NCBI RefSeq assembly: GCF_002903165.1
Contig: NZ_PPSK01000003.1
Location: 275,846-339,845 of the forward strand
Source of the DNA: Halopseudomonas oceani
GTDB taxonomy: Bacteria > Pseudomonadota > Gammaproteobacteria > Pseudomonadales > Pseudomonadaceae
DNA: 64,000 nucleotides
Direction: 5' to 3'
The position numbers were made by a program, and so were the translations under genes. Shown piece by piece: positions 24,473-31,668 of this stretch. The notes below the pieces were generated by a model. That model worked only from the letters and a program-made list of their open reading frames with translations. It was not told the origin of the DNA and searched no databases. Every line of letters starts with the position of its first letter. The stretch's first letter is position 1.

Positions 24473-25489
24473 ATGCCCAACCAAACTGCAGAGCCGCTGA
24501 GACAGGTTGCAATTCTCGCGACCGACTTCACGGTCACTTCTACCCTGTCTCAGGCCAGAGATGTCTTCTATATGGCCAGCCTCAATACCGGCCGCCAACT
24601 TGGCCAAGGCCTGACCCCCGGCTTTGAGGTACTGACGGTCACCCCTGACGGACAACCTGCAACGGGCTTCAGCAAGGACCCAATTCACGCAGAAGCCAGC
24701 ATTGTCGATGTAGAACCACAACTGATCATCCTGCCCTCTTTCTGGGCCGACTTTGACTTGCTGCAGACGCAGTACCCGCAAATCTGTCCCTGGCTGCAGC
24801 AACAGAGCCAGCGTGGCGCCCTGATTGGCGCCGTTGCCCTCGGCGCGTTCTGGCCTGCCGCAGGGGGTCTGCTGGACGGCCGCGAAGCAACCACCTACTG
24901 GCGCTTTCATGACGAGTACCGCCAGCGATTTCCCGCCGTCGAGCTGCAGCGCGACAAGCACCTGACCGACGCCGGACAGGTGCTCTGCGCCGCCGGAATC
25001 AGCTCAGCGCGCGACCTGTTTGTGCACCTTGCCGAGCGCCTGTGCAGCCCTGAAGTGTCCCGCACACTCGCCCGGGACGCGTACTACGAGGTGCAGCGCA
25101 ACTACACGCCGGGCGTCATCGGCTTTGGCGGCCAGAAGTTGCACCATGACCTGCCAATTCTGCAGATTCAGCAGTGGCTGGAGCAGCACTTTGCAGAGAA
25201 ATTTCGCTTTGAGGATGTGGCCAGCCGTCACGGCATGAGCATTCGCAACTTCATGCGCCGCTTCCACCAGGCCACCGGAGACAAACCGCTGCACTACCTG
25301 CAGCGCTTGCGGATCGAGATGGCCAAAACGCTGCTGGTAACCAGCAACCAGAGCATCAAAACCATCAGCTACGAGATAGGCTACGACGACGCCAGTTTCT
25401 TCGCACGCCTGTTCCGCCAGCATACTGGCATGTCGCCCAACCAGTATCGCCGCGCCTACCTGCAGGGCAGCCGCGAACCGACAGCCTGA
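24473..25489 (+). CDS. GlxA-type AraC-family transcriptional regulator
   Basis: It has 338 residues in two parts. Residues about 10-190 resemble the DJ-1/PfpI-like (class I glutamine amidotransferase-like) domain of GlxA-family regulators; the nucleophile-elbow position reads GAVALGAFW, with no cysteine there, so no enzymatic activity is expected. Residues about 225-330 are a double helix-turn-helix AraC domain (EKFRFEDVASRHGMSIRNFMRRFHQATG and ISYEIGYDDASFFARLFRQHTGMSPNQYR). Ligand and targets are unknown; characterised relatives regulate amine or carnitine/choline catabolism. The ATG has no Shine-Dalgarno and lies 11 bases after a TATAAC, so the mRNA may be nearly leaderless. It converges on zapE with one base between stops. 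Confidence 0.9.
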   Translation: MPNQTAEPLRQVAILATDFTVTSTLSQARDVFYMASLNTGRQLGQGLTPGFEVLTVTPDGQPATGFSKDPIHAEASIVDVEPQLIILPSFWADFDLLQTQYPQICPWLQQQSQRGALIGAVALGAFWPAAGGLLDGREATTYWRFHDEYRQRFPAVELQRDKHLTDAGQVLCAAGISSARDLFVHLAERLCSPEVSRTLARDAYYEVQRNYTPGVIGFGGQKLHHDLPILQIQQWLEQHFAEKFRFEDVASRHGMSIRNFMRRFHQATGDKPLHYLQRLRIEMAKTLLVTSNQSIKTISYEIGYDDASFFARLFRQHTGMSPNQYRRAYLQGSREPTA

Positions 25490-25490
25490 G

Positions 25491-26582
25491 TCAGGGCTTG
25501 TGCGGACGCGCGAGAAATTCGTGTGACTGCATTTCCAGCAAACGACTCAGCGTGCGCTGAAACTCGAAGTCCAGCCGACCACCGGCGTAGAGGTCCTTGA
25601 GCGGCACCTCGGCAGAGAGAATGAGTTTGACGTTACGGTCATAGAACTCGTCGACCAGATTGATGAAGCGACGCGCCATATCATCCTTGGCGGTACTCAT
25701 CTGTTCGACGTTGGAAATCAGCACCGCGTGAAAGATGCGTCCCAGCTCGATGTAGTCGTTCTGACTGCGAGGGCCGTCACACAGGGCACGAAACTCGAAC
25801 CAGGCAACATCCTCACACACCCGTACCGACTGAATCGGACGGTTTTCGATGATCAGCTCCTCACCCTCAACAACCTCGTTAAGGTCCGGAACCAGACTGT
25901 CGAAGCTGCGCTTCAGACTGGCATAGGCGTCGCAATCGAGTGGGCAGTGGTACAGCTCGGCCTGCTCCAGGGCACGCAATCGGTAATCAACGCCATTGTC
26001 CACGTTGACGACCTCGGTGCAGCTGTTGAGCAATGCGATAGCCGGGAGGAAGCGCGCACGTTGCAGGCCATCCTTATACAACCCGTCAGGCACGATATTG
26101 GAGGTCGCCACCAGGGTTACCCCCTGCGCAAACAACTCTTCCATCAGGCTGCCCAGAATCATCGCATCGGTAATATCAGAGACAAAAAACTCGTCAAAAC
26201 AGATGACTCGCGCCTCACTGGCAAACTGCGCTGCGATTAGCTTGAGCGGGTTCTTCTCCCCTTTCAGCGCCTTCAGTTCGTGATGAACGCGCTGCATAAA
26301 GCGGTGAAAGTGCGTGCGCATCTTGCGCTCGAAGGGCAGAGCTTCAAAAAAGGTATCGACCAGATAGGTCTTGCCGCGCCCTACACCACCCCAAAAATAC
26401 AGGCCTTTGACCGGCTCCGGCTTGCGCTTGCGAAACCGCCCGAAAAAACCCGTGCGCTCGCCCTCACTGCGAATCAGGTCATCGAATAACCGCTGCAGAT
26501 GCTGAACCGCGCGTTCCTGCGCAGGATCATGAAAGAAGTCAGGACGCTGAAGATCGGCCTTGTATCGTTCAAGGGGAGACAT
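25491..26582 (-). CDS. zapE: Cell division protein ZapE (AFG1-like ATPase)
   Basis: AAA-type ATPase of the AFG1 family. ZapE in E. coli associates with the Z-ring under oxygen limitation, and the mitochondrial relative Afg1 supports respiratory complex quality. It has 363 residues. Walker A is GGVGRGKTYL near 67, Walker B is VICFDEFFVSD near 130, and sensor-1 is VATSNIVPDGLY. The ATG at 26582 is preceded by GGGGAGA; a GTG six bases earlier is possible. It lies 65 bases after the hydrolase gene on the same strand. Confidence 0.94.
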   Translation of the reverse strand: MSPLERYKADLQRPDFFHDPAQERAVQHLQRLFDDLIRSEGERTGFFGRFRKRKPEPVKGLYFWGGVGRGKTYLVDTFFEALPFERKMRTHFHRFMQRVHHELKALKGEKNPLKLIAAQFASEARVICFDEFFVSDITDAMILGSLMEELFAQGVTLVATSNIVPDGLYKDGLQRARFLPAIALLNSCTEVVNVDNGVDYRLRALEQAELYHCPLDCDAYASLKRSFDSLVPDLNEVVEGEELIIENRPIQSVRVCEDVAWFEFRALCDGPRSQNDYIELGRIFHAVLISNVEQMSTAKDDMARRFINLVDEFYDRNVKLILSAEVPLKDLYAGGRLDFEFQRTLSRLLEMQSHEFLARPHKP

Positions 26583-26647
26583 GCACACAATACCAGTAGG
26601 GACATCGAAGGGAGCGATACTCTAACCCCAGCATCCTCCCTTGGCAA

Positions 26648-27280
26648 TCAGGCCTGATCCGTCAAAACCCGCTCCACCTCGGCTTTGAGCGGCACCAGCT
26701 TGCCGTGGAAGAAGTGCCCGGTGTCGGCAAAGCGGACAACCTCGGCCGCGCGCTCGTCGGCGAACGCGGCGTAAACAGCGGCCGGGGCGACAACGTCATC
26801 GTCCTCCCCCATCATCACGCTGACAGGCCCTGCCAGCGGCTTGAGCGCCGCGAAATCCTGTTTTTCTACGGACGGCGCAACCAGCACCAGCCGCTCGGGC
26901 CATTGCGCCAGTCGCGTCGCGGCAGCCGCCGCGACAAAACCGCCAAAGGAGAAGCCCATCAGCCACAGACGCGATGTGCCTTCATGCTGCAACGCCCAGT
27001 CAATCACCGCCAGGCAGTCATCGACCTCGCCAACGCCATAATCGTGCTGCCCGGCGCTCGCCCCCACGCCGCGGAAGTTAAAACGCAGCGTACTGGCTCC
27101 CAGATCCCGTGCCGTACGCATCAGGGTGTGCACCACCTTATTCTGCATGGTGCCGCCCTGCACCGGGTTGGGATGACAGATCACCGCCAGCAACCCGGGC
27201 ACCTCGCCACGGGTCAGCACCGCCTCCAGGGCACCACTCGGGCCTTCAATGACAATCGACTCTTCACCTGCTCTGGACAT
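26648..27280 (-). CDS. alpha/beta-hydrolase family protein (COG2945-like)
   Basis: A 210-residue alpha/beta hydrolase. The oxyanion region CHPNPVQGGTMQNKVVH is typical of the small COG2945 subfamily; the nucleophile elbow is GFSFGG (Ser near 110), the acid is probably in GEDDDVV, and the catalytic His is in TGHFFHG. Substrate unknown. It precedes zapE on the same strand with a 65-base gap. In Pseudomonas genomes I know, related genes sit near zapE and zapG, so this is the end of the conserved core block. Confidence 0.85.
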   Translation of the reverse strand: MSRAGEESIVIEGPSGALEAVLTRGEVPGLLAVICHPNPVQGGTMQNKVVHTLMRTARDLGASTLRFNFRGVGASAGQHDYGVGEVDDCLAVIDWALQHEGTSRLWLMGFSFGGFVAAAAATRLAQWPERLVLVAPSVEKQDFAALKPLAGPVSVMMGEDDDVVAPAAVYAAFADERAAEVVRFADTGHFFHGKLVPLKAEVERVLTDQA

Positions 27281-27523
27281 GACCGACTCCGTGACTACTG
27301 CGGGGGCTGGGGCGTCGCATCAGCGGAACCAGAGGGCGCTGCGACACTCAAACGCCATATTCTGAACCCTGCCTGACGACACTGACAAGTTGCCCGCACC
27401 CCACCATCGATTAGGTGCAAATGCCCTAGCCTTGGCCGGCAAATGTCGTTACCGTTACTACATGGTTCGGACAGGCAGCACCCGCTGGACTGATAGCACC
27501 AACCTAAAGATGAGGGACCCAAG

Positions 27524-27985
27524 GTGGAAGCAAGCGAAAACCTGTGGATTGCAGCAGCCATTGCATTGGCAGTGGGCGTCGTTGTCGGCATCGTGCTGGC
27601 TCAGGTATCCAGACGCGTCAGCGGAGGCAGTAATGCCAGCGCTCAAGCCCAGCTTGAGAGTCTGCAGCTGCGCTTTGAAGAGTATCAACAGGAAGTGGCC
27701 GCCCACTTCAAGACTACCGCCACCCTGGCCAGCCGCCTGAACCGCAGCTATCAGGACATTCAGGAACACCTGACCCATGGTGCCGTTGAGTTGGCCCCGG
27801 ACGACATGACACGCCAGCGCCTGCTCGCAGCACTGGATCAGGATGCCGGCATCGTGCACAGTTCCTCTCGCCAGCAGGCCGAGCCGGCATTCGACTCGCT
27901 GGAGCCACCACGCGACTACGCTCCCAAAGACGCCGCGGGCCCCGGCACCCTTTCCGAGGACTTCGGCCTCAAGCGCAAGTCCTGA
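27524..27985 (+). CDS. zapG: ZapG / YhcB family cell-envelope protein (DUF1043)
   Basis: Inner-membrane protein of 153 residues linked in E. coli to division and envelope biogenesis. One N-terminal membrane segment (about 8-26, IAAAIALAVGVVVGIVLAQV) is followed by a coiled-coil region (SAQAQLESLQLRFEEYQQEVAAHF) and a low-complexity tail, the usual YhcB layout. Translation starts at a GTG with GAGGGA upstream. It diverges from the hydrolase-zapE pair; the 243-base gap between them (27281-27523) shows no strong promoter to my eye. Confidence 0.85.
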   Translation: MEASENLWIAAAIALAVGVVVGIVLAQVSRRVSGGSNASAQAQLESLQLRFEEYQQEVAAHFKTTATLASRLNRSYQDIQEHLTHGAVELAPDDMTRQRLLAALDQDAGIVHSSSRQQAEPAFDSLEPPRDYAPKDAAGPGTLSEDFGLKRKS

Positions 27986-27992
27986 TCCAGCA

Positions 27993-28017
27993 GCCTGCGC
28001 CGCTTCTCGGCGCAGGC
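27993..28017 (+). terminator. ten-base-pair hairpin between zapG and the MCE transporter
   Basis: GCCTGCGCCG and CGGCGCAGGC pair perfectly around CTTCT. The stem ends eight bases before the next ATG and there is no T tract, so it could be a zapG 3' end or a structure over the start region of the permease gene. Confidence 0.5.
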
Positions 28018-28024
28018 GATCCCC

Positions 28025-29158
28025 ATGCCCGATACTTCTCCTTACCTTCGCCTGCCCGACGCACAGCAGGACACGCTGCTTCTGCAGGGTGACTGGACCC
28101 TCGACAATTACGCCGAGCTGCGCCAGTTGATCGGTAGCCTGCCGGCCGATAGTGCGCAGGTAAGCAACATTGATCTCAGCCAGCTCAGCCGTGTCGACAC
28201 CGCTGGCGGGCAGTTAATCAATGACCTGCTCGGGGCGGAGCGGCTACAACAGATACTGGCCAGCAGCAGCGGCCTGCCTGACGAACGCCGTACCCTGCTC
28301 GCTCGCATAGCCAGCACCTGCGAGCAAGGGCCAGATCCGGAGCCCCAGCCCGGTAATCCGATCCGCGACCAGCTGGAACATATTGGCGTCAGCATGGCTC
28401 AGCACGCAGCCAATGTGATCGACCTGCTCGGCTTTATCGGCCTAACCCTGAGTGGCCTGGTCAGCGGCCTGTTCCGACCACGCAGCTGGCGCCCCACAGC
28501 GATTGCCGCACAGATCGAGCAGACCGGCCTGAACGCTGTGCCGATTGTCGCCCTGCTGACCTTCATGGTCGGGGCGGTCATCGCCTTCCTCGGTGCCACC
28601 GTGCTGCAAACCTTCGGCGCCAGCATCTACACGGTGGATCTGGTTGCGTTTTCCTTCCTGCGTGAATTCGGTGTGCTGTTGACCGCCATTCTTATGGCCG
28701 GCCGCACCGCCAGCGCGTTCACCGCACAAATCGGCTCGATGAAGTCGAACGAAGAAATCGACGCCATCCGCGCCCTGGGTCTCAACCCGCTTGAGTTGCT
28801 GGTGCTGCCGCGGGTCATCGCCCTGCTGATTACCCTGCCGGCGCTGACCTTTATCGCCATGCTCTCGGGGCTGCTGGGCGGTGCCATGGTCTGCGCCTTC
28901 AGCCTGGATATATCACCGGTCATGTTCCTCAACCTGCTGCACGACGATGTCGGTGTGCAGCACTTCCTGCTGGGCATGGCCAAAGCACCGGTATTTGCCT
29001 TTCTGGTAGCCATCATTGGCTGTCTTGAGGGCTTCAAGGTCTCGGGGAGCGCCGAATCGGTCGGAGAACACACCACCTCCAGCGTGGTCCAGTGCATCTT
29101 CGTGGTGATTCTGGTCGATGCGCTGGCCGCCCTGTTCTACATGGAGATGGGATGGTGA
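28025..29158 (+). CDS. STAS-domain MlaE-type ABC permease
   Basis: Inner-membrane permease of a lipid (MCE-type) ABC transporter, 377 residues. An N-terminal STAS-like domain (about 1-95; LSQLSRVDTAGGQLINDLL) is fused to an MlaE permease domain (about 130-377) with five or so membrane helices and the family segment AFTAQIGSMKSNEEIDAIRALGLNPLELLVLPRVIALL. In the E. coli Mla system the STAS protein MlaB is a separate polypeptide; the fused form occurs in several proteobacteria, including Pseudomonas. It is the first of four overlapping or abutting genes. No Shine-Dalgarno is evident ahead of the ATG. Confidence 0.92.
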   Translation: MPDTSPYLRLPDAQQDTLLLQGDWTLDNYAELRQLIGSLPADSAQVSNIDLSQLSRVDTAGGQLINDLLGAERLQQILASSSGLPDERRTLLARIASTCEQGPDPEPQPGNPIRDQLEHIGVSMAQHAANVIDLLGFIGLTLSGLVSGLFRPRSWRPTAIAAQIEQTGLNAVPIVALLTFMVGAVIAFLGATVLQTFGASIYTVDLVAFSFLREFGVLLTAILMAGRTASAFTAQIGSMKSNEEIDAIRALGLNPLELLVLPRVIALLITLPALTFIAMLSGLLGGAMVCAFSLDISPVMFLNLLHDDVGVQHFLLGMAKAPVFAFLVAIIGCLEGFKVSGSAESVGEHTTSSVVQCIFVVILVDALAALFYMEMGW

Positions 29159-29946
29159 ACACAACCGTAGCCAAGCCCATCGTTGAGGTGCGCGGTCTGG
29201 TCAATCGCTTCGGCAAACAGACCGTACACGACAACCTCGACCTCGACATCATGCCGCGGGAAGTGCTCGGCGTGGTGGGCGGTTCCGGCACCGGCAAGTC
29301 GGTACTGTTACGGTCGATCGTCGGTCTGCGCCGTCCAAATGCCGGTTCGGTCAAAGTATTTGGTCAGGATCTGCAAACACTATCAGAGGAAGAACGCTCA
29401 CTGCAGGAACGCCGCTTCGGCGTGCTGTTTCAGTCCGGCGCACTCTTCTCTTCGCTGACCGTGGCAGAAAACATCGCCCTGCCGCTGATTGAGCATATTG
29501 GCCTGAGCCGCCGCGACGCCAACCACCTGGCCCGAATGAAAGTGATGCTAACCGGTCTGCCGCCGGAAGCTGCGGACAAGTACCCATCAATGCTGTCCGG
29601 GGGCATGGTAAAGCGCGCCGCATTGGCCCGTGCACTGGCATTGGACCCGGACATTCTGTTTCTCGACGAACCCACCGCCGGCCTCGACCCGATTGGCGCA
29701 GCGGCGTTTGACCAGTTGATTCGCACCCTGTGCGACGCGCTGGGACTGAGTGTGTTTCTGGTTACCCACGACCTCGATACCCTGTACGCCATCTGTGACC
29801 GGGTCGCCGTGCTGTCGCAGAAACGTGTACTGGTCGCCGACACACTGGAGCGCGTTGCCCAAACCGACGATACCTGGGTACAAGACTATTTCCACGGTCC
29901 GCGCGGGCGCGCCGCCGCGTACCAACACCCTGCAGCAGGAGAGTAG
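29152..29946 (+). CDS. MCE/Mla-type ABC transporter ATP-binding protein
   Basis: Cytosolic ATPase, 264 residues, powering the upstream permease. Walker A is GGSGTGKS, the Q-loop region is VLFQSGALFSSLTV, the signature is LSGGM (MLSGGMVKRAALARALA), Walker B is ILFLDEPTAGLDPIG and the switch histidine is VTHDLDT. The AGLDPIGA extension and SGALFSSLTV are typical of MlaF-like ATPases. The ATG at 29152 lies inside the permease end (7-base overlap), pointing to coupled translation. Confidence 0.94.
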   Translation: MVNTTVAKPIVEVRGLVNRFGKQTVHDNLDLDIMPREVLGVVGGSGTGKSVLLRSIVGLRRPNAGSVKVFGQDLQTLSEEERSLQERRFGVLFQSGALFSSLTVAENIALPLIEHIGLSRRDANHLARMKVMLTGLPPEAADKYPSMLSGGMVKRAALARALALDPDILFLDEPTAGLDPIGAAAFDQLIRTLCDALGLSVFLVTHDLDTLYAICDRVAVLSQKRVLVADTLERVAQTDDTWVQDYFHGPRGRAAAYQHPAAGE

Positions 29947-29952
29947 AGACCC

Positions 29953-30891
29953 ATGGAAACACGTGCCAACCATGTGTTGATCGGCCTGTTTACCGTGCTA
30001 TCGGCACTGGCAGCCATCGTCTTTGCGATCTGGCTCAGCAGCACCAGTACCGCAAACGATCAACGTTATTACACCGTCGTCTTCAAGCAGTCGGTCACGG
30101 GTCTGTCGCGCGGTAGCGCAGTGCAATTCAGCGGTATCCGCATCGGTGAGATCACCGAGCTGGGGCTCGATGCAGAGGACCCACGCATTGTCCGCGCACG
30201 CATCCGCATCGACTCAACTGTCCCGATCACCCAGGCAACCAAGGCACGACTGTCATTCACCGGCATCACCGGAACCTCGGTTATCGAGCTGACACACAAC
30301 GATCCTGACAGCCCGCGATTGACAGCCCCCAAAGGTGAGGACCCGGTAATCCAGGCCATTCCTTCGCCAATTTCCGCGCTGCTCGCCAACGGCGAAGACC
30401 TGATGACCAACATCAACAAGTTGATTGTCAGCGCCCGCAAGGTGTTGTCCGAGGAAAACGTCAACAGCTTCAGCATGACGCTTGAAGGTCTCAATCAGGC
30501 GACCCACAGCATTGCCGACCCCGACGGCAACGTGCAGCAGCTGCTGGCAGAACTGCGCGCCACCAGCCAGGCCGCAACCGAAACGCTGGAGCGCAGTAAC
30601 CAGATGATCGCCCGCGCCGACCAGCTCATGAGCAATGATGGTGCCGACACCCTTCACAGCGCGCGCACCGCCATGGCCTCGATTGCCAGAACCAGTGATC
30701 AGTTGGAGCAGGTGCTCAGCGAAAACCGCTACGCACTGAGCAGCGGCGCGCAGGGGCTCGGCCAGCTTGATCCCGCGCTGAACGAGCTGCGCACCACCCT
30801 GGCTGATCTGCGTCGCCTCAGCCGCCGCCTGCAGGATGACCCAGCCCGCTTCCTGCTCGGTGGCGAAGCGCAACAGGAGTTCACACCATGA
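29953..30891 (+). CDS. MCE-family substrate-binding protein (MlaD-like)
   Basis: Inner-membrane-anchored periplasmic protein of 312 residues. One N-terminal helix (about 8-30) is followed by a single MCE domain (about 38-120; VVFKQSVTGLSRGSAVQFSGIRIGEI) and a long helical tail with heptad-like character up to about 300, which in related proteins forms a hexameric tunnel for lipid passage. It starts six bases after the ATPase and overlaps the lipoprotein gene by four bases. Confidence 0.93.
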   Translation: METRANHVLIGLFTVLSALAAIVFAIWLSSTSTANDQRYYTVVFKQSVTGLSRGSAVQFSGIRIGEITELGLDAEDPRIVRARIRIDSTVPITQATKARLSFTGITGTSVIELTHNDPDSPRLTAPKGEDPVIQAIPSPISALLANGEDLMTNINKLIVSARKVLSEENVNSFSMTLEGLNQATHSIADPDGNVQQLLAELRATSQAATETLERSNQMIARADQLMSNDGADTLHSARTAMASIARTSDQLEQVLSENRYALSSGAQGLGQLDPALNELRTTLADLRRLSRRLQDDPARFLLGGEAQQEFTP

Positions 30892-31511
30892 CCCGCACCA
30901 GACTGATCCCGGCGCTGCTCGGACTGACGCTGCTCAGCGCCTGCAGCGTACTGCCCAAGACCGAGCCGGTCACGACCTATCAGTTGCCGGCCCCGCACTT
31001 CAGCGCCAGCACCGAGGCGCCACTGGCACTATCGCTGCGCATTATCACGCCCGCAGCCAGCTACGTCCTGCAAACACCGCGTATCATGGTGACGCCCGAA
31101 GGCAACACCATCAACAGCTACCGGGGCGCGCGCTGGACCGACCCCAATCCGATCCTGTTGCGCGAGCATCTGGTACAGGCATTCCAGCAGAACGGCAGCT
31201 TTGCCAGCGTCAGCACCGAAGTTCATGCACTGCAGACCGATGTTCAGCTGTTCAGCGATCTGCGCCAGTTCCAGACGCTCTATCAAAACGGCCATGCCAG
31301 CGCCGTCATCGAACTGGACGCCAAGCTGGTCGACCCGGGCTCCCGCCAGGTGATTGCCAGCCGTCACTTCCGGGTCAGCCAGGCGCTGACCGATACCGCC
31401 GTACCCGGCGTCGTCAGCGGCTTAGGTGAGGCCGCCGACACCCTCGCCCGCCAGTTGCTCGACTGGAGCCGAAGCGCCCTGCAACAACAACAACAACAAC
31501 AACCGCAATAA
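30888..31511 (+). CDS. ABC-type transport auxiliary lipoprotein (PqiC-like), with glutamine-rich end
   Basis: Lipoprotein of 207 residues with lipobox LSAC (Cys19). The rest matches the family of auxiliary lipoproteins that accompany MCE transporters, with the LIT/SYRGARWTDPNPILLREHL segment near the centre. It probably acts at the outer-membrane side of the transporter. The C-terminus ends in a run of seven glutamines then PQ, encoded by tandem CAA repeats (31482-31502), unlike the GC-rich codon use around it. The ATG overlaps the MCE gene stop. Confidence 0.88.
   Translation: MTRTRLIPALLGLTLLSACSVLPKTEPVTTYQLPAPHFSASTEAPLALSLRIITPAASYVLQTPRIMVTPEGNTINSYRGARWTDPNPILLREHLVQAFQQNGSFASVSTEVHALQTDVQLFSDLRQFQTLYQNGHASAVIELDAKLVDPGSRQVIASRHFRVSQALTDTAVPGVVSGLGEAADTLARQLLDWSRSALQQQQQQQPQ
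31482..31502 (+). repeat. CAA trinucleotide microsatellite (7 units)
   Basis: Seven consecutive CAA codons at the 3' end of the lipoprotein gene. Slippage would change only the number of glutamines, not the frame. Confidence 0.9.
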
Positions 31512-31594
31512 CCCCCGAAACGCGGGCGCCCTGGTGCGCCTGCGGCACCCCGCCAGCGTCACTCTACCCACAACGCCATACACTAAATCCCCCT

Positions 31595-31642
31595 TTGCGT
31601 TCCTTGCTCCACATCAATACAATGCGAACGATTCTCATAATC
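31595..31642 (+). promoter_or_regulatory. promoter with Fur-type box upstream of the FhuE-like receptor
   Basis: TTGCGT (31595-31600) and TACAAT (31618-31623) have a 17-base spacer. A Fur-box-like 19-mer, GCGAACGATTCTCATAATC (31624-31642), follows directly; 13 of 19 bases match GATAATGATAATCATTATC. Bound Fur would cover the start site, giving iron-dependent repression. Confidence 0.65.
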
Positions 31643-31668
31643 ACAAGCATTAATTTGGAGCGATGTAG

